A stretch of 64,000 nt of DNA from Saturnia japonica (GCA_033032175.1 CM065318.1:3038001-3102000), one strand, 5' to 3'; positions 22,140-34,315 are shown, counted from the stretch's first letter. The notes: generated from the letters alone by a model not told the origin. Numbers and translations are program-made.

Positions 22140-23504
22140 TACAGAATTGTAAGTCATTTATATGCTGACGATTTACAGTTATATTTTTCGTTTAGGCCAG
22201 GGGATACTGTCGATGCGGTGAATAAAATGAATGAAAATCTGCAAAGGATTTTAGTGTGGTCATCTTGTAATTCGCTTATATAAAACCCACTTAAATGTAA
22301 GTTTATGGTTCTTGGTACAAAATATCAGATAGCAAAAATAACTGCGGTGAATAAAATGAATGAAAATCTGCAAAGGATTTTAGTGTGGTCATCTTGTAAT
22401 TCGCTTATATAAAACCCACTTAAATGTAAGTTTATGGTTCTTGGTACAAAATATCAGATAGCAAAAATAACTGCTAAAAATCCGAATATTCTTATAGAAG
22501 GTAAAACTGTAGAGTGCACACAAGAAGCACGCAACTTAGGCCTTTTAATGAATTCGGAGCTGCGTTTCGAGTCTCATATTAAAAACGTTGCAAGGAATTG
22601 TTTTTTTCGTCTTAAAATACTATATAAGACGCGACAATATTTAAGCCAACAACTACGTATGCTCTGATAGACTCTCTTGTTCTCTCGAAGCTAAATTTTA
22701 TGGATGTCATTTATGGGCCGCGGCTTCTGGCTAGAACGAGCAACTTAGTTCAGCGGGTACAGAATGCGTGCGCTAGATTCTGCTTAATGTTCCTCCCAGA
22801 AGTCGTGTAACATCATTTTTTAATAAGGCAACAATAATGCGCATGGCAAACAGACGATATGTTCACCTAGCTGCACTTCTTTTTGGTGTAATCAGATGGG
22901 CAAACTCCTGTACCTTTTGGAAAAGTTAACCTGGTCAAGTCGTACTAGATTGTCTCGCCTCATCGTTCCAAAACATAGAAATACAGCAGCTAGAGGTAGT
23001 TTTAAATATGCTGCTGCTAAGATCTGGAACAATATTCCTCCATCTTTACAGTTTGCTAGATCTGTACGTTCATTTAAGTATAAAATGAATGAATACATTT
23101 TAAATTTACAGGTAAGTTTCGGCACAGAGCATCTTTTTTAACTTTTTAATCTTTTATGTACCAATATTGGTTGTTCGTAGGTAATGTACTTTTTGGTGTA
23201 AAAAACTTTTGTCATGTTCTTCCTTTCTTTTCGTGACCTACCCCTACCTCTATGCATTAATGATCATGGTCTGGTCTAATCTGAGGCTTTTAGTATGTAG
23301 TTTGGGCCCGGCTGAAAACCAGCGCTATAGCATTTTTGCTATAGCATATGCTGAGCTGAGGTTCCTTTTGATCTTAGGTACGGCTTTTGTATGTATAAAT
23401 GCAGAAACTTAATTAGTAATATTTTTATTGTAATCTCTTGTTTAATGTGTTGTGTTGATTATGTTCGTATTTTTAGTGTCAAATAAATGTTCTTTCTTTC
23501 TTTC
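22140..23504 (+). pseudogene. Non-LTR retrotransposon 3' half, broken
   Basis: The frame includes YADDLQLYFSFRPGDTVDAV, the reverse-transcriptase catalytic YADD box, then ECTQEARNLGLLMNSELRFE, LVQRVQNACARFC and RGSFKYAAAKIWNNIPPSLQ, the usual order of a jockey-superfamily/CR1-like polymerase C-terminus. Stops interrupt it near 22280 and 22667, a frameshift lies near 22800-22900, and a 129-bp exact tandem duplication sits in the coding part. The 3' end is AAATAAATGTTC followed by a short CTTT repeat at 23490-23504, a typical LINE tail. The 5' half is missing. Confidence 0.75.
22215..22472 (+). repeat. Perfect 129-bp tandem duplication
   Basis: 22215-22343 and 22344-22472 are identical base for base. 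The unit starts GCGGTGAATAAAATGAATGA and ends AGCAAAAATAACT. It duplicates codons just after the YADD box of the LINE relic. Confidence 0.95.
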
Positions 23505-24560
23505 ATTTAGATCATTAAAGACCATAGACTTATGTGAATAAGTCTTCCCGCTTCTATATTAATAGCCCAATATCAATTATTTATTATCAACATAAAGGAC
23601 TTTTAGAAGCAATTATTTATTCAATCAAAGCTAAGCATAAAAAAATATGTATTGTGTACCATTCACATGAATTGAAACCTTCAGAAAATATAAACACAAC
23701 TCCTTTAAATTCACTTTTTAGAAATCTTAAATTATCAGGACAATTTGACAACGCTTATTTGTGTAAATCAGGACTTACATTAATCGTGTAAAATGTATTC
23801 CATTTCATTCTCTAATAGGCTCTAAAGATGTTGTGTTTGTCTCTTTTTGGAGTCAATTATCCTTTCAAATCACAACCTTGCTTTATAGGAGTTTTCAGTT
23901 CAAAACATCATATTTTCAGGCAACAAAAGTTACATTTTTATTTAACTTTGAATTAGCCTCTCCGGGGTTTAAAAGCATATAAATGTCATACTTTTGTGAA
24001 CACGGAAAAAGTAAACATAGGATCGCGTTTGTAAGAACACTTAGTGGCTATATTTATGTTGTAATATCGAAATTGTTGTACGACGTACATTGTGCAATAT
24101 GCAATAATATGTTAATAAGTTATGGTATACGGGAGAGGTGTTGAGAAAGAGCGTTTTGGTGTACAGTCGCGAACAATATTATAATTCCTCCCGATAATAT
24201 TAACGCTTTTTGTACAGAATGCAAATTAAATTCTTTAAAATTAGAAATAAATACAACAATTTATTTTCTAAAGTACATAAATGTAAGTTATATTTATTGA
24301 TTTTAAACTATTTTACATTTAGCAGTCTTAAATCTAGGACCAATAGGATGCCAATAGACTCGTATAGGGGTCACGGCGTAAAGGTATAAAGCCTACAAAC
24401 TCCCAATAAATAGGCTATGAAATGCAAAATTGAATTTTTCCTACCTAGGAGCTAGGAGAAATTGACTGCAACAATCCTAAATTATGATTTATCGTTTAGC
24501 CTCGTTTGAAATGAAGCCACAGCCAACTATATTATAAGTTAAAATTATTTTTCTTTGGGT
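23505..24560. other. No supported gene
   Basis: The 85-codon open frame at 23534-23791 is not supported by any domain, and its last third overlaps a reverse copy of the repeat at 14040-14165. The rest is AT-rich. Confidence 0.5.
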
Positions 24561-25038
24561 ACTAATTATGTCCGCGCCTGGGCTCGCGGAAACTACAGCA
24601 TGTCGTCGATTGGGGTAGCCCCGCTCCCGGAGTTTTTAAAAACAAAAATGTTTACTATATGTGATCCTTAGAAGATAGACATATGTATTATATTCTCGCT
24701 GATTTTTTTGTAGGTCTTTTTAAGATTTAAAAATAATATGTACTACATTAATTCTATGTGTGTCTTATGGTTTACTCACCATAAGTCATTTAAGGGTCCG
24801 AATTGCTTCACCTACTTTAATTTTCATATTAGTTTATTCTATTTGTTCAGAAACTTAATTCCCTTTCTGAAATACTCCATAGAATATCAGCTATCGGCTA
24901 GTGAAAGTTTCGTCAAAATCCAAAGATTACCCGGAACAAACAGTCAGACAATTTTTTTTATATAGGTACCGATCTACTTTCATATGCATTTTGTAATAGG
25001 TATGCAATTTTGACACTTCAATTTTATTAATTGTATAA
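24561..25038 (-). mobile_element. Helitron-like H1 copy, reverse and diverged
   Basis: Read on the - strand it runs from TTAATAAAATTGAAGTGTCA to GCGCGGACATAATTAGT, with the middle landmark (CTTATGGTTTACTCACCATA on +). The CTAG end is mutated to TTAG. The 75-codon frame inside it is an artefact. Confidence 0.6.
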
Positions 25039-26374
25039 AGAATTTTTTTTTGGTCACAACGCTGTTTTGCTTAATGTCACCAACTTTCTGTATTTTTTTT
25101 CTAGTAAAAATCTACTAAACTGGTTAGGTACTACTCCGTGACCAATAACTTATATGTCAAATGCATGACAAAACTCATGATCTGACTCAAATGATGATCC
25201 TTCCAGAATGATTCAATTCTTCTTAAATGCACACACTTACTGTCTACACATAAATAAAGCGTAAATGAATCAGTTGAATGAGTTGTATCACATTGGGACG
25301 ATGCGTCTAAGGATGAGGAATCGAATTTAATAATAAACCTTTGCTTTAGACAGGATATATCCAAATGGAACCATGCCATGAAATAGAAGAGTTTTTCAGT
25401 CAAATCGTGAAAAAAAAGGTTATATAACTTATGCTGTTACGGAAATGAATGGTCAAAAATGTATGAAGTCAAATGTTATTTATTTTATCTATTTTAAAAG
25501 TATTATATAATCCTTAATGTTTAAATTAATTTATAAATTAAATTAAATATATTAAATACATAATAATAACTGCATTTGATTAAATTAGTTTCGAAGCTGG
25601 AATCAATAATACGTAAGTATATTTTTATTTACTTGATTAAGTTGAAGAGATATAAGTAATGGCGGTGCCAAAAAAAGAGTATGTTATTTTATATTCGTTT
25701 TTACTTTATTAAAGTTTGACGTAAGTAAATATTTATTGACAATTTAAACTTGTCTTGTTAGTAATCTCATATCAAAGAAAGTACAGATTACTTTGTAAAT
25801 AAATTTTGGGTCGTACATTCCCGCAGCTATAGGTAATTAACAGAACTCCATTGGAACTTAGCACCCGTTAGATCTGAAATCTTTTAATGGTTTTTAATGA
25901 ATTTAGTCCATTTTCAAGTGTTAGTGGTAAAAAATGTCAAAAGCAAATGTCTTATTAGCTTACTAACCACACTAACTACATCACAACCATCTCCCGCCCA
26001 ATGTGTTAATCTAATGTCACATCAACGACACATTCACAAAATATAATCATTAACAAATACATCACAAGTTGAGGACTGTGTGAAGAATCTTTACAGATAT
26101 GCACACCTTATTACTATGCCGCAGCACAACATCAACAAAAACAAATTATAAATATCAAGATCGCCATAAATCAAATCTTCACAGTTCTGATCTTAGATAA
26201 TATGACCTGGCCTTCTGACTACTACGAATATAATTGTTAGTTATGCGTCATAGATGTGACAGGGGTGGGGTAAACGCAAGGGGGGATCCGCGAGCGTAGG
26301 GGGTGCAGTGCTATCGAAGGCACAATAATTCAAGGACTACTAATAAGTGACTAGAAGATGCGATCTGACTACAC
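25039..26374. other. AT-rich intergenic DNA, no gene found
   Basis: The 90-codon - strand frame at 25131-25403 shows no domain. Nothing else is recognised. Confidence 0.4.
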
Positions 26375-26588
26375 TGTTAGCCTTAACGCCCCTGAAGCCT
26401 CAGAAGGCTTTGACATTTCACCGTGGCTTGGGGGCGAGCGCTTAAGGTACTCAACCGCGAAATCGGGGCAACGTGCACAAGAGTGCCATAGTGGCTAAAC
26501 CTCGGCTTGAGCTGTTGCCTAAAATACGAAAAAGTCGCTATCTGACTAATTCCTCATCCCTAGAATTCGAGCTAAAATAACATATACA

Positions 26589-26627
<39 letters not shown>

Positions 26628-26690
26628 CTTACCTCCTGGGAGGAAGGAAGGAGTGTATAATGTATTTAGTTACGTATCTGTGATTTTATG
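26375..26690 (-). repeat. Dispersed repeat family B, reverse copy with TA microsatellite
   Basis: It begins (+ strand) CTGTTAGCCTTAACGCCCCT, continues through CACCGTGGCTTGGGGGCGAG and ends near CTCCTGGGAGGAAGGAAGGA. A pure TA run at about 26594-26624 interrupts it. The order matches 33085-33431 and 60650-60960 in reverse. Confidence 0.7.
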
Positions 26691-26792
26691 ATCTATTTAT
26701 ACTTCTTCCGCTCAGTCCGGCTAGTCGGGTATTTATGAATATACTCCACTATATATATTTACCCATAACCGTACACGTTAATTACTAAGTTA

Positions 26793-27216
26793 ATCTATAC
26801 AATTAATAAAAATGAAGTGTTTGTCTGTTTGTTCCGGGTAAACTCCGGAAACGGTTCGACCTATTTTGACGGGACTTTCACTGATAGATAGCTGATGATA
26901 TAAGGAGTAACTTAGGCTACTTTTATTTTAGAAAAAGATTTAGGGTTCCGTACAAATAAAAAATACTCGTCATGGTGAATCAGTTCGGGCACTTAAATGG
27001 CTTATGCTGAGTAAACCATAAGAGATATAGCAAATTATTGTACTACATAATTATAGGCATTAAAAAGACCTACAAAAAAGTCTGGGAGAGTATATATCTA
27101 TCTTCTAAGAAACACCCATAATAAGCATTTTTGTCTTTAAAATAGCCGGGAGCGGGGAAGCAAGATTCACGCGGGCATTCTGTAATACACGTGAGCGAAG
27201 CCATGGGCAAAGCTAG
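26793..27216 (+). mobile_element. Helitron-like H1 copy
   Basis: It starts A|TCTATACAATTAATAAAA and ends GGGCAAAGCTAG|T. It lacks the segment between GAAGTGTTTG and TCTGTTTGTTCCGG that is present in 5722-6242. Confidence 0.75.
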
Positions 27217-27639
27217 TTATTACATAAAAAATAATAAAACATGAACTATAACCATCATCTTAAACGTAGCTTTCTATCAGTGAAATCATTTTTAGAATCA
27301 GAGGCATCTTCAAACACGTTTTCAAATTTTACCTGTTTATAAATAAAATATAATAAAAACACTTGTGTCACTGAGTGTCCACATCTCAATCAAGCTGTGC
27401 GTAAATGGATGCAAGAGATATTTTTTCCATTACTTTATTGTTAGTAATAGAATACCAACGCTCTGTTATTGACACAGCATTTTACGATATTACGTACAAC
27501 TCCGTACGCATCTTTTGTTTATCATCGCGTCTTAACATATAGTACGCTGGTAGTATAATATAAATTTTTAGATTGTTCCTACTCTATAGAGGTTACGTTG
27601 TATTTGATTAGGGTCATTACAGACGATGTACAATCAGAC

Positions 27640-28220
27640 TAAGAAGCTAGCTGCATTATTGTACTTTGGATGCGGTTACGAAGCAGTTGACACGACTGCA
27701 TCAAAACCGCCAATAGACTGCGCAGTCCTCTAGCAGTCAGCGTGCAGTTCTATTACAGTCAGCGTGTAGTTCTATTACAGTCAACGTGCGGTTGAGGTTT
27801 CTCTGTATGGAGTTCCATATATATGCATTGACTTGTCAACTCCGTAACGTCACCGTATCGACTCCCACGCAAGCAGTCCATATACGGACGGCGAGTGGAA
27901 TGCGAATTGTCAACGCAAGGTCGATGCGTCGATGGCGCAGCGCGGCACAGCGGCATTACACCGCGTAAGAACTACTCATCAATTCGGTTGACACGCGATG
28001 TTGACTAGTTGACCACGAGGCGTTCACCCGTTGACAACGAGTGGACGTCGAGTGAGGAGGCGGTGCTGGTCAGGTGCTGGGTTGATTAATTAGTGATTTA
28101 ATGGTGTATAAATAATCGTTATTATAATCAAAAAAGAAAAACATCATCATCAATCATGTCGCATTTCCGTGACGTGATCCGCGCTGCTGCTCTGAATTTT
28201 ACCCTCGACTTAACGCGCTA
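27640..28220. other. GC-rich island with repeated GTTGAC motif
   Basis: An unusually GC-rich segment in AT-rich surroundings. GTTGAC or its complement GTCAAC occurs eight times: 27686, 27780, 27835, 27909, 27987, 28000, 28008 and 28030. A 22-bp unit starting CAGTCAGCGTG is repeated nearly three times at 27734-27790. The open frames here are short and overlap on both strands, so none is called. It could be the end of an unrecognised DNA transposon or a regulatory island. Confidence 0.5.
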
Positions 28221-28987
28221 AAAGAACAATAACTTGAAAAATATAAACAAGGGCTTAAATCCACGGTCTTCATGTAACTTATCCCAAAAGAATGCAACTT
28301 GTCCATCATCTACGCATGCGGTACTATAGAAGACTTGTATATTTAGTGTTTGATAAACAAACAAATGGACAGACTGTACCCAGTTTCACCGCCGCGCTGA
28401 TCTCTTCTTTTGTTTGACTTGTTTTGTTTTGAATTGCCACGCTTTACTACCGCGCGCGTTGGTCGTAGTGAATGTATAACTTTTGGTTTTTGTACAAATA
28501 TCTGTTATTAAAACTCGAGTCGTCTTCGGGATCATATCTTTAATAACATTTTGCAAACTTGTGGACGTTTGTGGATAAGCTTTATTGCGCATCAGTATAG
28601 TCCTACTATAGTAGATGAAGTAGCAGAACTGAACTAGACTTCTTGATAAGTAGATGTTATTTATAAAGGCAAATTAGCATGTAGATATAAATATTAATCA
28701 GTAAGGTATAATAAAATATATAAACAGTTTTATTAATTACAAAGATATGAGCTGTAGAATAAATACTATAGACATTTAGGTACTATAGACAAGTCGCGGC
28801 TTCGAAACTCAAACAGGATAGGCTTGTAACCAACATAACTGTTATTGATGTTTGTGGTTTATAATATTTATGCAACTATCTATCCAATGTAATGTATGCT
28901 ATAAATGGACTTTCTTAAGATCTTAAAAGATACATACCTAATAAGGGTATAAAAGTATATTGGTAAAGTATTATACCTAGATCACGA
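28221..28987. other. No supported gene
   Basis: A 68-codon - strand frame (28386-28592) has only a basic low-complexity end and no family match. It is not called. Confidence 0.4.
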
Positions 28988-29078
28988 CTGAGTGCCTTAA
29001 GCGCTCGCCCCCGAGTCACGGTGAACCTGTAAAAGCCGTCAAATGTTTCAGGAGGCCCCTAAGGCTAACAGAATAGTC
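28988..29078 (+). repeat. Dispersed repeat family B, 3' module only
   Basis: It contains GAGTGCCTTAAGCGCTCGCC, CGGTGAACCTGTAAAAGCCG and CCCTAAGGCTAACAGAATAG. About 90 bp, a 5'-truncated copy. Confidence 0.65.
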
Positions 29079-29369
29079 GGTTTAAAAAAATAATTATACC
29101 TAGTTATGTTTCGTGAATTTATTATATAATTTTAAAGTAAAATTAGTAATTAAATATACGAATTAATACCAATAAACGAAAGAAACGGATGAAAGAACAT
29201 CACATGTTGAAAATATGCATATTTATGTTAAAATAAATTATATCGGAGTAAAAATGAAATTAACACCCAGTGACAAAGAATTCTAGAATTAATAGTTAGC
29301 GTTGTATAAACCTGTTATGAAGAGAGATAGACGTAGACGTAGATAGACAGTAAATGTATATAACTAACA

Positions 29370-29515
29370 TACCGAAAAGGAATGGAAGACCGAGGAAGAC
29401 CGAAAAGGTATGGATGGATTGTGTAAGGAAAGTTGTTAGAGGATACAGGAATACAGGAAGGTGAAACATATTGTAGCGACCCTATTTAATAGGGATAAAA
29501 ACAAGAAGATATATT
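29370..29515 (+). pseudogene. LINE polymerase C-terminal scrap
   Basis: The + strand reads NGRPRKTEKVWMDCVRKVVR, then the nucleotide stretch GCGACCCTATTTAATAGGGA. This resembles the RGRPKKxWxDCVxxDM...CADPxxWDKG ending of RTE-like polymerases. Only about 45 residues remain. Confidence 0.5.
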
Positions 29516-30592
29516 CGAAGTACTTGCGTAAATAGTAAACATAAATGCATTTATTTTGAAATTTGTATTTTCCAATCTATATTCATTTTTAGTATTGCCG
29601 GATTCACCATATGCACTGCAACATGCACGGTGTACTTAAAATTAGATGTACAAACAAAGCTACGGAAGTTCAAATAATGTACTTTAATATTCCTATTTAA
29701 CCCACTAAACCGGTTAATCTTTACATTATCAACACATCAAGAACTCGACAGTATTTACCCCGCAAAGTGGTTTCTCCAACAGCCAAATCTTGCTGACGTG
29801 TTTCAAAGTTTCAATAAACACGCTTAGTGCATTCCGCCCAATAACTAATATGGTTTTAATTGTTATTATTAACAACTTTTTTTTTCTGTTCCTTGGCTCT
29901 TACGAAATACGTAATTAGAAGGCCCGGCCGTTATTTGAATTTTTTTCGTTTCTACTTTAAACGATCACAAACAACGCACTTTTGATCGTAAACAGAATTT
30001 TGGTTCGGGAAGTAATTAGTAAAAAAGTTACAGCTTATCAACACCTTGTTAGAGTGGAGGAGTAGCTACCCTCTTTGCACGTACCTGGTCACAGTCAAAG
30101 GAAGGACTGGTGAAGGTCATATACTACTACTTCTTTGTCATTATTTTTTCTAATGTTATTTGAAATTAAGTGCAGGCGAGGGAAGAACTGCCCCCTTTGC
30201 CCGTACCAGGCTACCTTGTGAAGAGTGACTAACTTAAGAACTTTTTTTCAGCAATTTTGATATAAAATGGTAAAAACACCTCTGCTAAAAATTCAAATTT
30301 CACGTAGCAAGTCCTTCCTAGCTTAAAAATATATAATACGGTGCTGACTGGTCTTTTTGATATAAAAGGTCTAACAAGATGGGATTTATGGATGGGAATA
30401 TAAGCACTCTGATGGAGATGTCGCTACGTGCCATTCGGGCAGCGTCGCGTTTTTTCGACTCTTTCCGATTCAGCATTCCTATATGTGTTAGGTCATCAGC
30501 GTAGATTCTTATGCTAAGTTGCTAAACATGTAGGTTTTCGTGAATATGAGTGTGATTAAGTGAATTTAACAGGACTATAAAACTAAATTAAA
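29516..30592. other. Intergenic DNA, no gene found
   Basis: Two similar 35-bp stretches (around 30060 and 30178, sharing CCCTTTGC.CGTACC) may come from one degraded repeat. Nothing else stands out. Confidence 0.35.
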
Positions 30593-30795
30593 TATATAGA
30601 CACAATTTCACACACGAGCGTTTAAATTACAAATTAAGCAAAACTTGTACTATGATAACGAAACAGCTGATATACATACATAATATGCCTATAGACATTC
30701 AACACCCATTTAACTGACAATTATGATTAACATAACCCGCGAACTCTCGGCTCAATAGTAGGGCTTACTACCACTGCACCACGAGACCCGTGCAT
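30593..30795 (-). repeat. tRNA-derived SINE family S2, copy 2
   Basis: It aligns with 13290-13512: ACAATTTCACACACGAGCGT, AAACAGCTGATATACATACA and the tRNA-like head GGCTTACTACCACTGCACCA. A deletion removes the B box. Confidence 0.7.
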
Positions 30796-31060
30796 TGATA
30801 CATTTCTTAAATAATTCCATAAATATAAAATAATCAAATAACTATCTGAATATTTGTATTTCTTTTCCTTTTTATTTATTCATATTTCATATTTCAATAC
30901 AAATATATATATATATTATAATAAGTGAAGCAAAAACTTTGTACCCCTTTTTAAGCGTATTGCGTGCACGGAAGACTGTGAGATTTGGCATGGTTAAAGT
31001 TTATATGGAGAAGGAGTGCAGAAAGCTAAAACTTATCTATAATATCTGTTACTAATATAT

Positions 31061-31250
31061 TAAATTAATACTGCGAATCCTAAACCGACAAGTGCCATTG
31101 AACTTAGACCCCCCAAAATATTGACATTGTCACTCAACGAAAAGTGACAGCAAGTGATGTAGATAATAAATACTCATTGTTTAGGTTTATGAATACCGCA
31201 AATGTCAAACAGAAAATAGTCTATGATCAAAAAGGCGCTGGTCGAATATA
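31061..31250 (+). repeat. Dispersed 190-bp repeat (family R), copy 1
   Basis: It contains AATACTGCGAATCCTAAACC, AAATATTGACATTGTCACTC and GTCAAACAGAAAATAGTCTA. A near-identical copy in the same orientation is at 59779-59957. The sequence before each copy (GCGTATTGCGTGCACGGAAG, near 30955 and 58040) is shared too, so the repeat is longer and the second copy has been split. Confidence 0.7.
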
Positions 31251-32155
31251 TTGAGCTTAGGGCGATCGCTAGTAAACATTAATTATGTTAATCAATCCAG
31301 CCGATTGAGTACTTTTACTTAAAAAAAAACAATAAATTGAACAAAATGTTGCTTAAAATTAGTTACATAACAATTTTGACCCAACATTATCTTCCCATGA
31401 ATATTTTACAAACATATAAAGTACTAACCGTGGCATGTTAAACATAGATAAGCAAATTCCCCCCTAAGTCCCATATAAAAAAGTATTATCACCATTAAAA
31501 ACGCCCACTAAATTCACCTTCATTAATACTAATCCAAAAGTAGACCATTTTATCTATTCTCGGTTGTAAATTAAATGATTACGGTCCGCGGTTAGCCAAT
31601 ATCCCGGGTTAGGACTTAAACATTTTTTAACTCGGCCACACACGATGTACCTATGACTATTTAAAAAAAATGTTTCAAATGCCCGTCGTGTGTTGTCTAT
31701 GGTCTTTGTAAATGGCCCGATAACGCTCCACTTTTCACGGTAGATTAAATATTAAAAATGTCCATTCAATTAGACGACATTATAAATTATTAATGGAACG
31801 CGGTCGTCAGATCTCAAAATAATATAGATTTATTAGTTGCTTTGATTTACTGAACTTAGGTATGTAAGAGCTTCTGATGTTCAGACTTCAGACTGCGTCT
31901 TGAGTTTTACCGTGACTTGTTTTTTTATTAATATACTAGCTGTGCCTGTGACTTCGATCACGTGGACTACAGAATGCCCGCGCGAATCTTGCTCCCACAT
32001 TCCCGACTATTTTAAAGACAAAAATGCTTATTGTGGGTGTTCCTTAGAAAATACATATATACTCTCCCAGACTTTTTGTAGGTCTTTTTAATGTCTATAA
32101 TTATGTAGTACATTAATTTGCTATATCTCTTATGGTTTACTCAGCATAAGCCATT

Positions 32156-33688
32156 TGTTGGCGACAGAACTGTTATTTTCGTGTCTCGTGTTAGGTTATT
32201 ATGTGATATTATTGTGTTTACGTGTTATGATAAAATAGATTGATACAGACAATATTATAGAGAAATGTTAGCGACTACGCTACATTATAAGTTGCATGTT
32301 ATATATTATGTTGTATATAAATGATTATGTATTGTGTGTTACAAATATGAAAATAGAACTAATATAGAATAGATAAATGCATAGAGTAAGACAATAGAGT
32401 AAGGATAAACAATGTTATAGAAACTTTACGAACAGAAAACGGTGATGCCACCCGTAAATTGCATTGTTTTTGGCTTATGTACAGAATATATACTTCATGT
32501 ATATTATATGTGAATATGTAATGGATAGGTAATACGATAAGGAACATTTTGATATATGACATGTGTACATAAGATATATAATTGCAGAAATATAGAGAGA
32601 TTAACAGGGCAACCAAAGTGAAAACTAAAATTAAAACACGAAATAAAGCGGGGCTCTCTTTACGGTCACTCTCCGAACTACTTAAGCTCGAAGAGGCGCC
32701 GTATCGGGCTCGACAGCGAAACATATGACCACCCGGCATAAATTCCGGCCACGCAAAATTTTTTTTATTTACTCGTATGTACAATAAACTCTATCGATTC
32801 GTCTCTCCAAACAGAGCGTGATAGCGCCCACGCCCGCGTAACCACCGTTCTCTCCGTAGAGGACGGGAGGTCAAATTCGCTCCCGCACACTCCATACGAT
32901 CACCCTCTTCAGCGGGTGACCCAAGCCTAGGTCCGTTTCCTCGGCGTGAAGCCCTTGGGTCAGGCAACCGCCCGCGCGATACAAGTGACACTGTACGTGC
33001 ATCACTTAGCTACCTACATACAACACTACACACGTATGAGCATACACACGTGCACACCACATAGGTACATAGGTTCTGTGAGGGACCTTTTTTTTCTTTT
33101 TTTACGCTAGTTAGTTAGCGCTAGTTAGTGTAGAAAACATTTCCGATTACTGAATACACATACGCATGGTTCCTTCCTTCCTCCCAGGAGGAAGGGAACG
33201 TGCCTATGTGTATAGTTTAGTTAGCTCGAATCGTAGGTGTAGGGAATCGATTAGATCGCGACTTATTTCCGAACGCGACGACCGCCCGAGCCGAGGTCCG
33301 GCCACTCTGGCGACCTCGTGCGAGTCGTCCTTATAACTTATAACTTTTGCGGCTGAGTGCCCTCTGCACTCGCCCCCAAGTCCGGTGAAGCTGTAAAAGC
33401 CGCAGCGGCTTTAGGGACCCTAAGGCTAACAGGAAGAAAGCTTTGGTCGTCCTGCGAACAATTAACAAGATTACGACTTTCATTGAAGACCCGGCACCTC
33501 AAGCGGTCGTGCATTATTGCACCCCCCGAACCCCCTCACTACTAACATCACGCCACCCACTGGCATCCGTACAGCGTCTACGAGACGGGCATCCGGCGCA
33601 ACAAATCGCCCGTCCAAACCGGGGAAACGTCACACACCCCCCCCCCCCTCCCTCCCTCACGCAGAGGGGAAGTGACGCGTACCCAACA
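32156..33688. mobile_element. Solo LTR, copy 1, with 5-bp duplication and a nested repeat
   Basis: It starts TGTTGGCGACAGAACTG and ends GACGCGTACCCAACA (TG...CA ends with a short terminal inverted repeat). CCATT at 32151-32155 and 33689-33693 is a perfect 5-bp duplication. It is homologous in reverse to 43714-44587. It carries about 720 extra bp at roughly 32710-33431 that include a family-B copy. No gag, pol, PBS or PPT is present. A 141-codon frame on its - strand is shared in part with the other copy but has no known domain. Confidence 0.85.
33085..33431 (+). repeat. Dispersed repeat family B, long copy inside the solo LTR
   Basis: From GCTAGTTAGTTAGCGCTAGT through CCTTCCTTCCTCCCAGGAGG, GCTGAGTGCCCTCTGCACTC and CCGGTGAAGCTGTAAAAGCC to CCCTAAGGCTAACAG. 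Because the other solo LTR lacks it, its right edge is fixed at 33431 by comparison. Confidence 0.75.
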
Positions 33689-34004
33689 CCATTAAAGCGC
33701 CCGAATTGATTCACCATGACCATTTTTTTTTAATTTGTGCGGAACCCTAATTCTTTTTCTAAAATAAAAGTAGCCTAAATTACTCCTTATATCATCAGAT
33801 ATCTATCAGTGAAAGTCCCGTCAAAATAGGTCGAACCGTTTCCGGAGTTTACCCGGAACAAACAGACAGACACTTCAATTTTATTAATTGTATAGATGCA
33901 ACAAAAGTGGCAAAAAGCATATGGTGATGATAAGTAAACACCGTCAAATACTTTCATTAAAGAGTGTAGAGTGACATGTAAATTTTATATTATTATTTTG
34001 TAGC

Positions 34005-34300
34005 AATGATGGCTCAGTTGGTAGCGTGTACGAACTCTGCGTACATCGTATGAGTTCGAATCCTAAATGACCGCGACCTTTCGGTGAAGGAAAACATCGT
34101 GATGAAACCATAGCATGGTGGTTTCCCGCCTGGTTAGGTTAGGTTAGGTTGAAAATCTGTCCCCAAACCACCAATAAGTGTGTTGCGGCAGCTGCACTTG
34201 AGAACCAGTCTTCCTCTACGCTTAGCGTGCTCCATCGTGAGCCACATGATCACTAAAGATCAGGTGAGATTGTTGCCATAATGCTAAACTTATAACGATA
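34005..34300 (+). repeat. tRNA-derived SINE family S1 with TTAGG-like insert
   Basis: The head is GATGGCTCAGTTGGTAGCGT and ATGAGTTCGAATCC. The body is GGTGAAGGAAAACATCGTGA, GAAAATCTGTCCCCAAACCA and CGGCAGCTGCACTTGAGAAC. In the middle, at about 34131-34150, is a run of GGTTA units. Confidence 0.8.
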
Positions 34301-34315
34301 AAAAATATTATAACA

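Larger units (their letters stand above)
31935..33897 (-). mobile_element. Helitron-like H1 copy split by a solo LTR
   Basis: Left part 31935-32155 (from CTAGCTGTGCCTGTGACTTC) and right part 33694-33897 (to TATTAATTGTATAGAT) are the two halves of an H1 copy in reverse. They rejoin exactly in the conserved GTAAACCATAA...AATGGCTTA region after removing 32156-33688 and one CCATT. Confidence 0.8.

Noticed and set aside
23534..23791. 85-codon open frame on +
   Set aside because: Its last third lies in a dispersed repeat shared with 14040-14165, and the rest is low complexity.
28165..28221. Short ATG frame after a TATA-like TATAAATAA
   Set aside because: Only about 21 codons with no partner exon recognised. 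A start exon cannot be claimed.
32359..32784. 141-codon - strand frame, partly conserved at 44113-44355
   Set aside because: The two frames are conserved because both lie in copies of the same LTR. There is no known domain, no start context, and the first copy is extended only by the nested insert.
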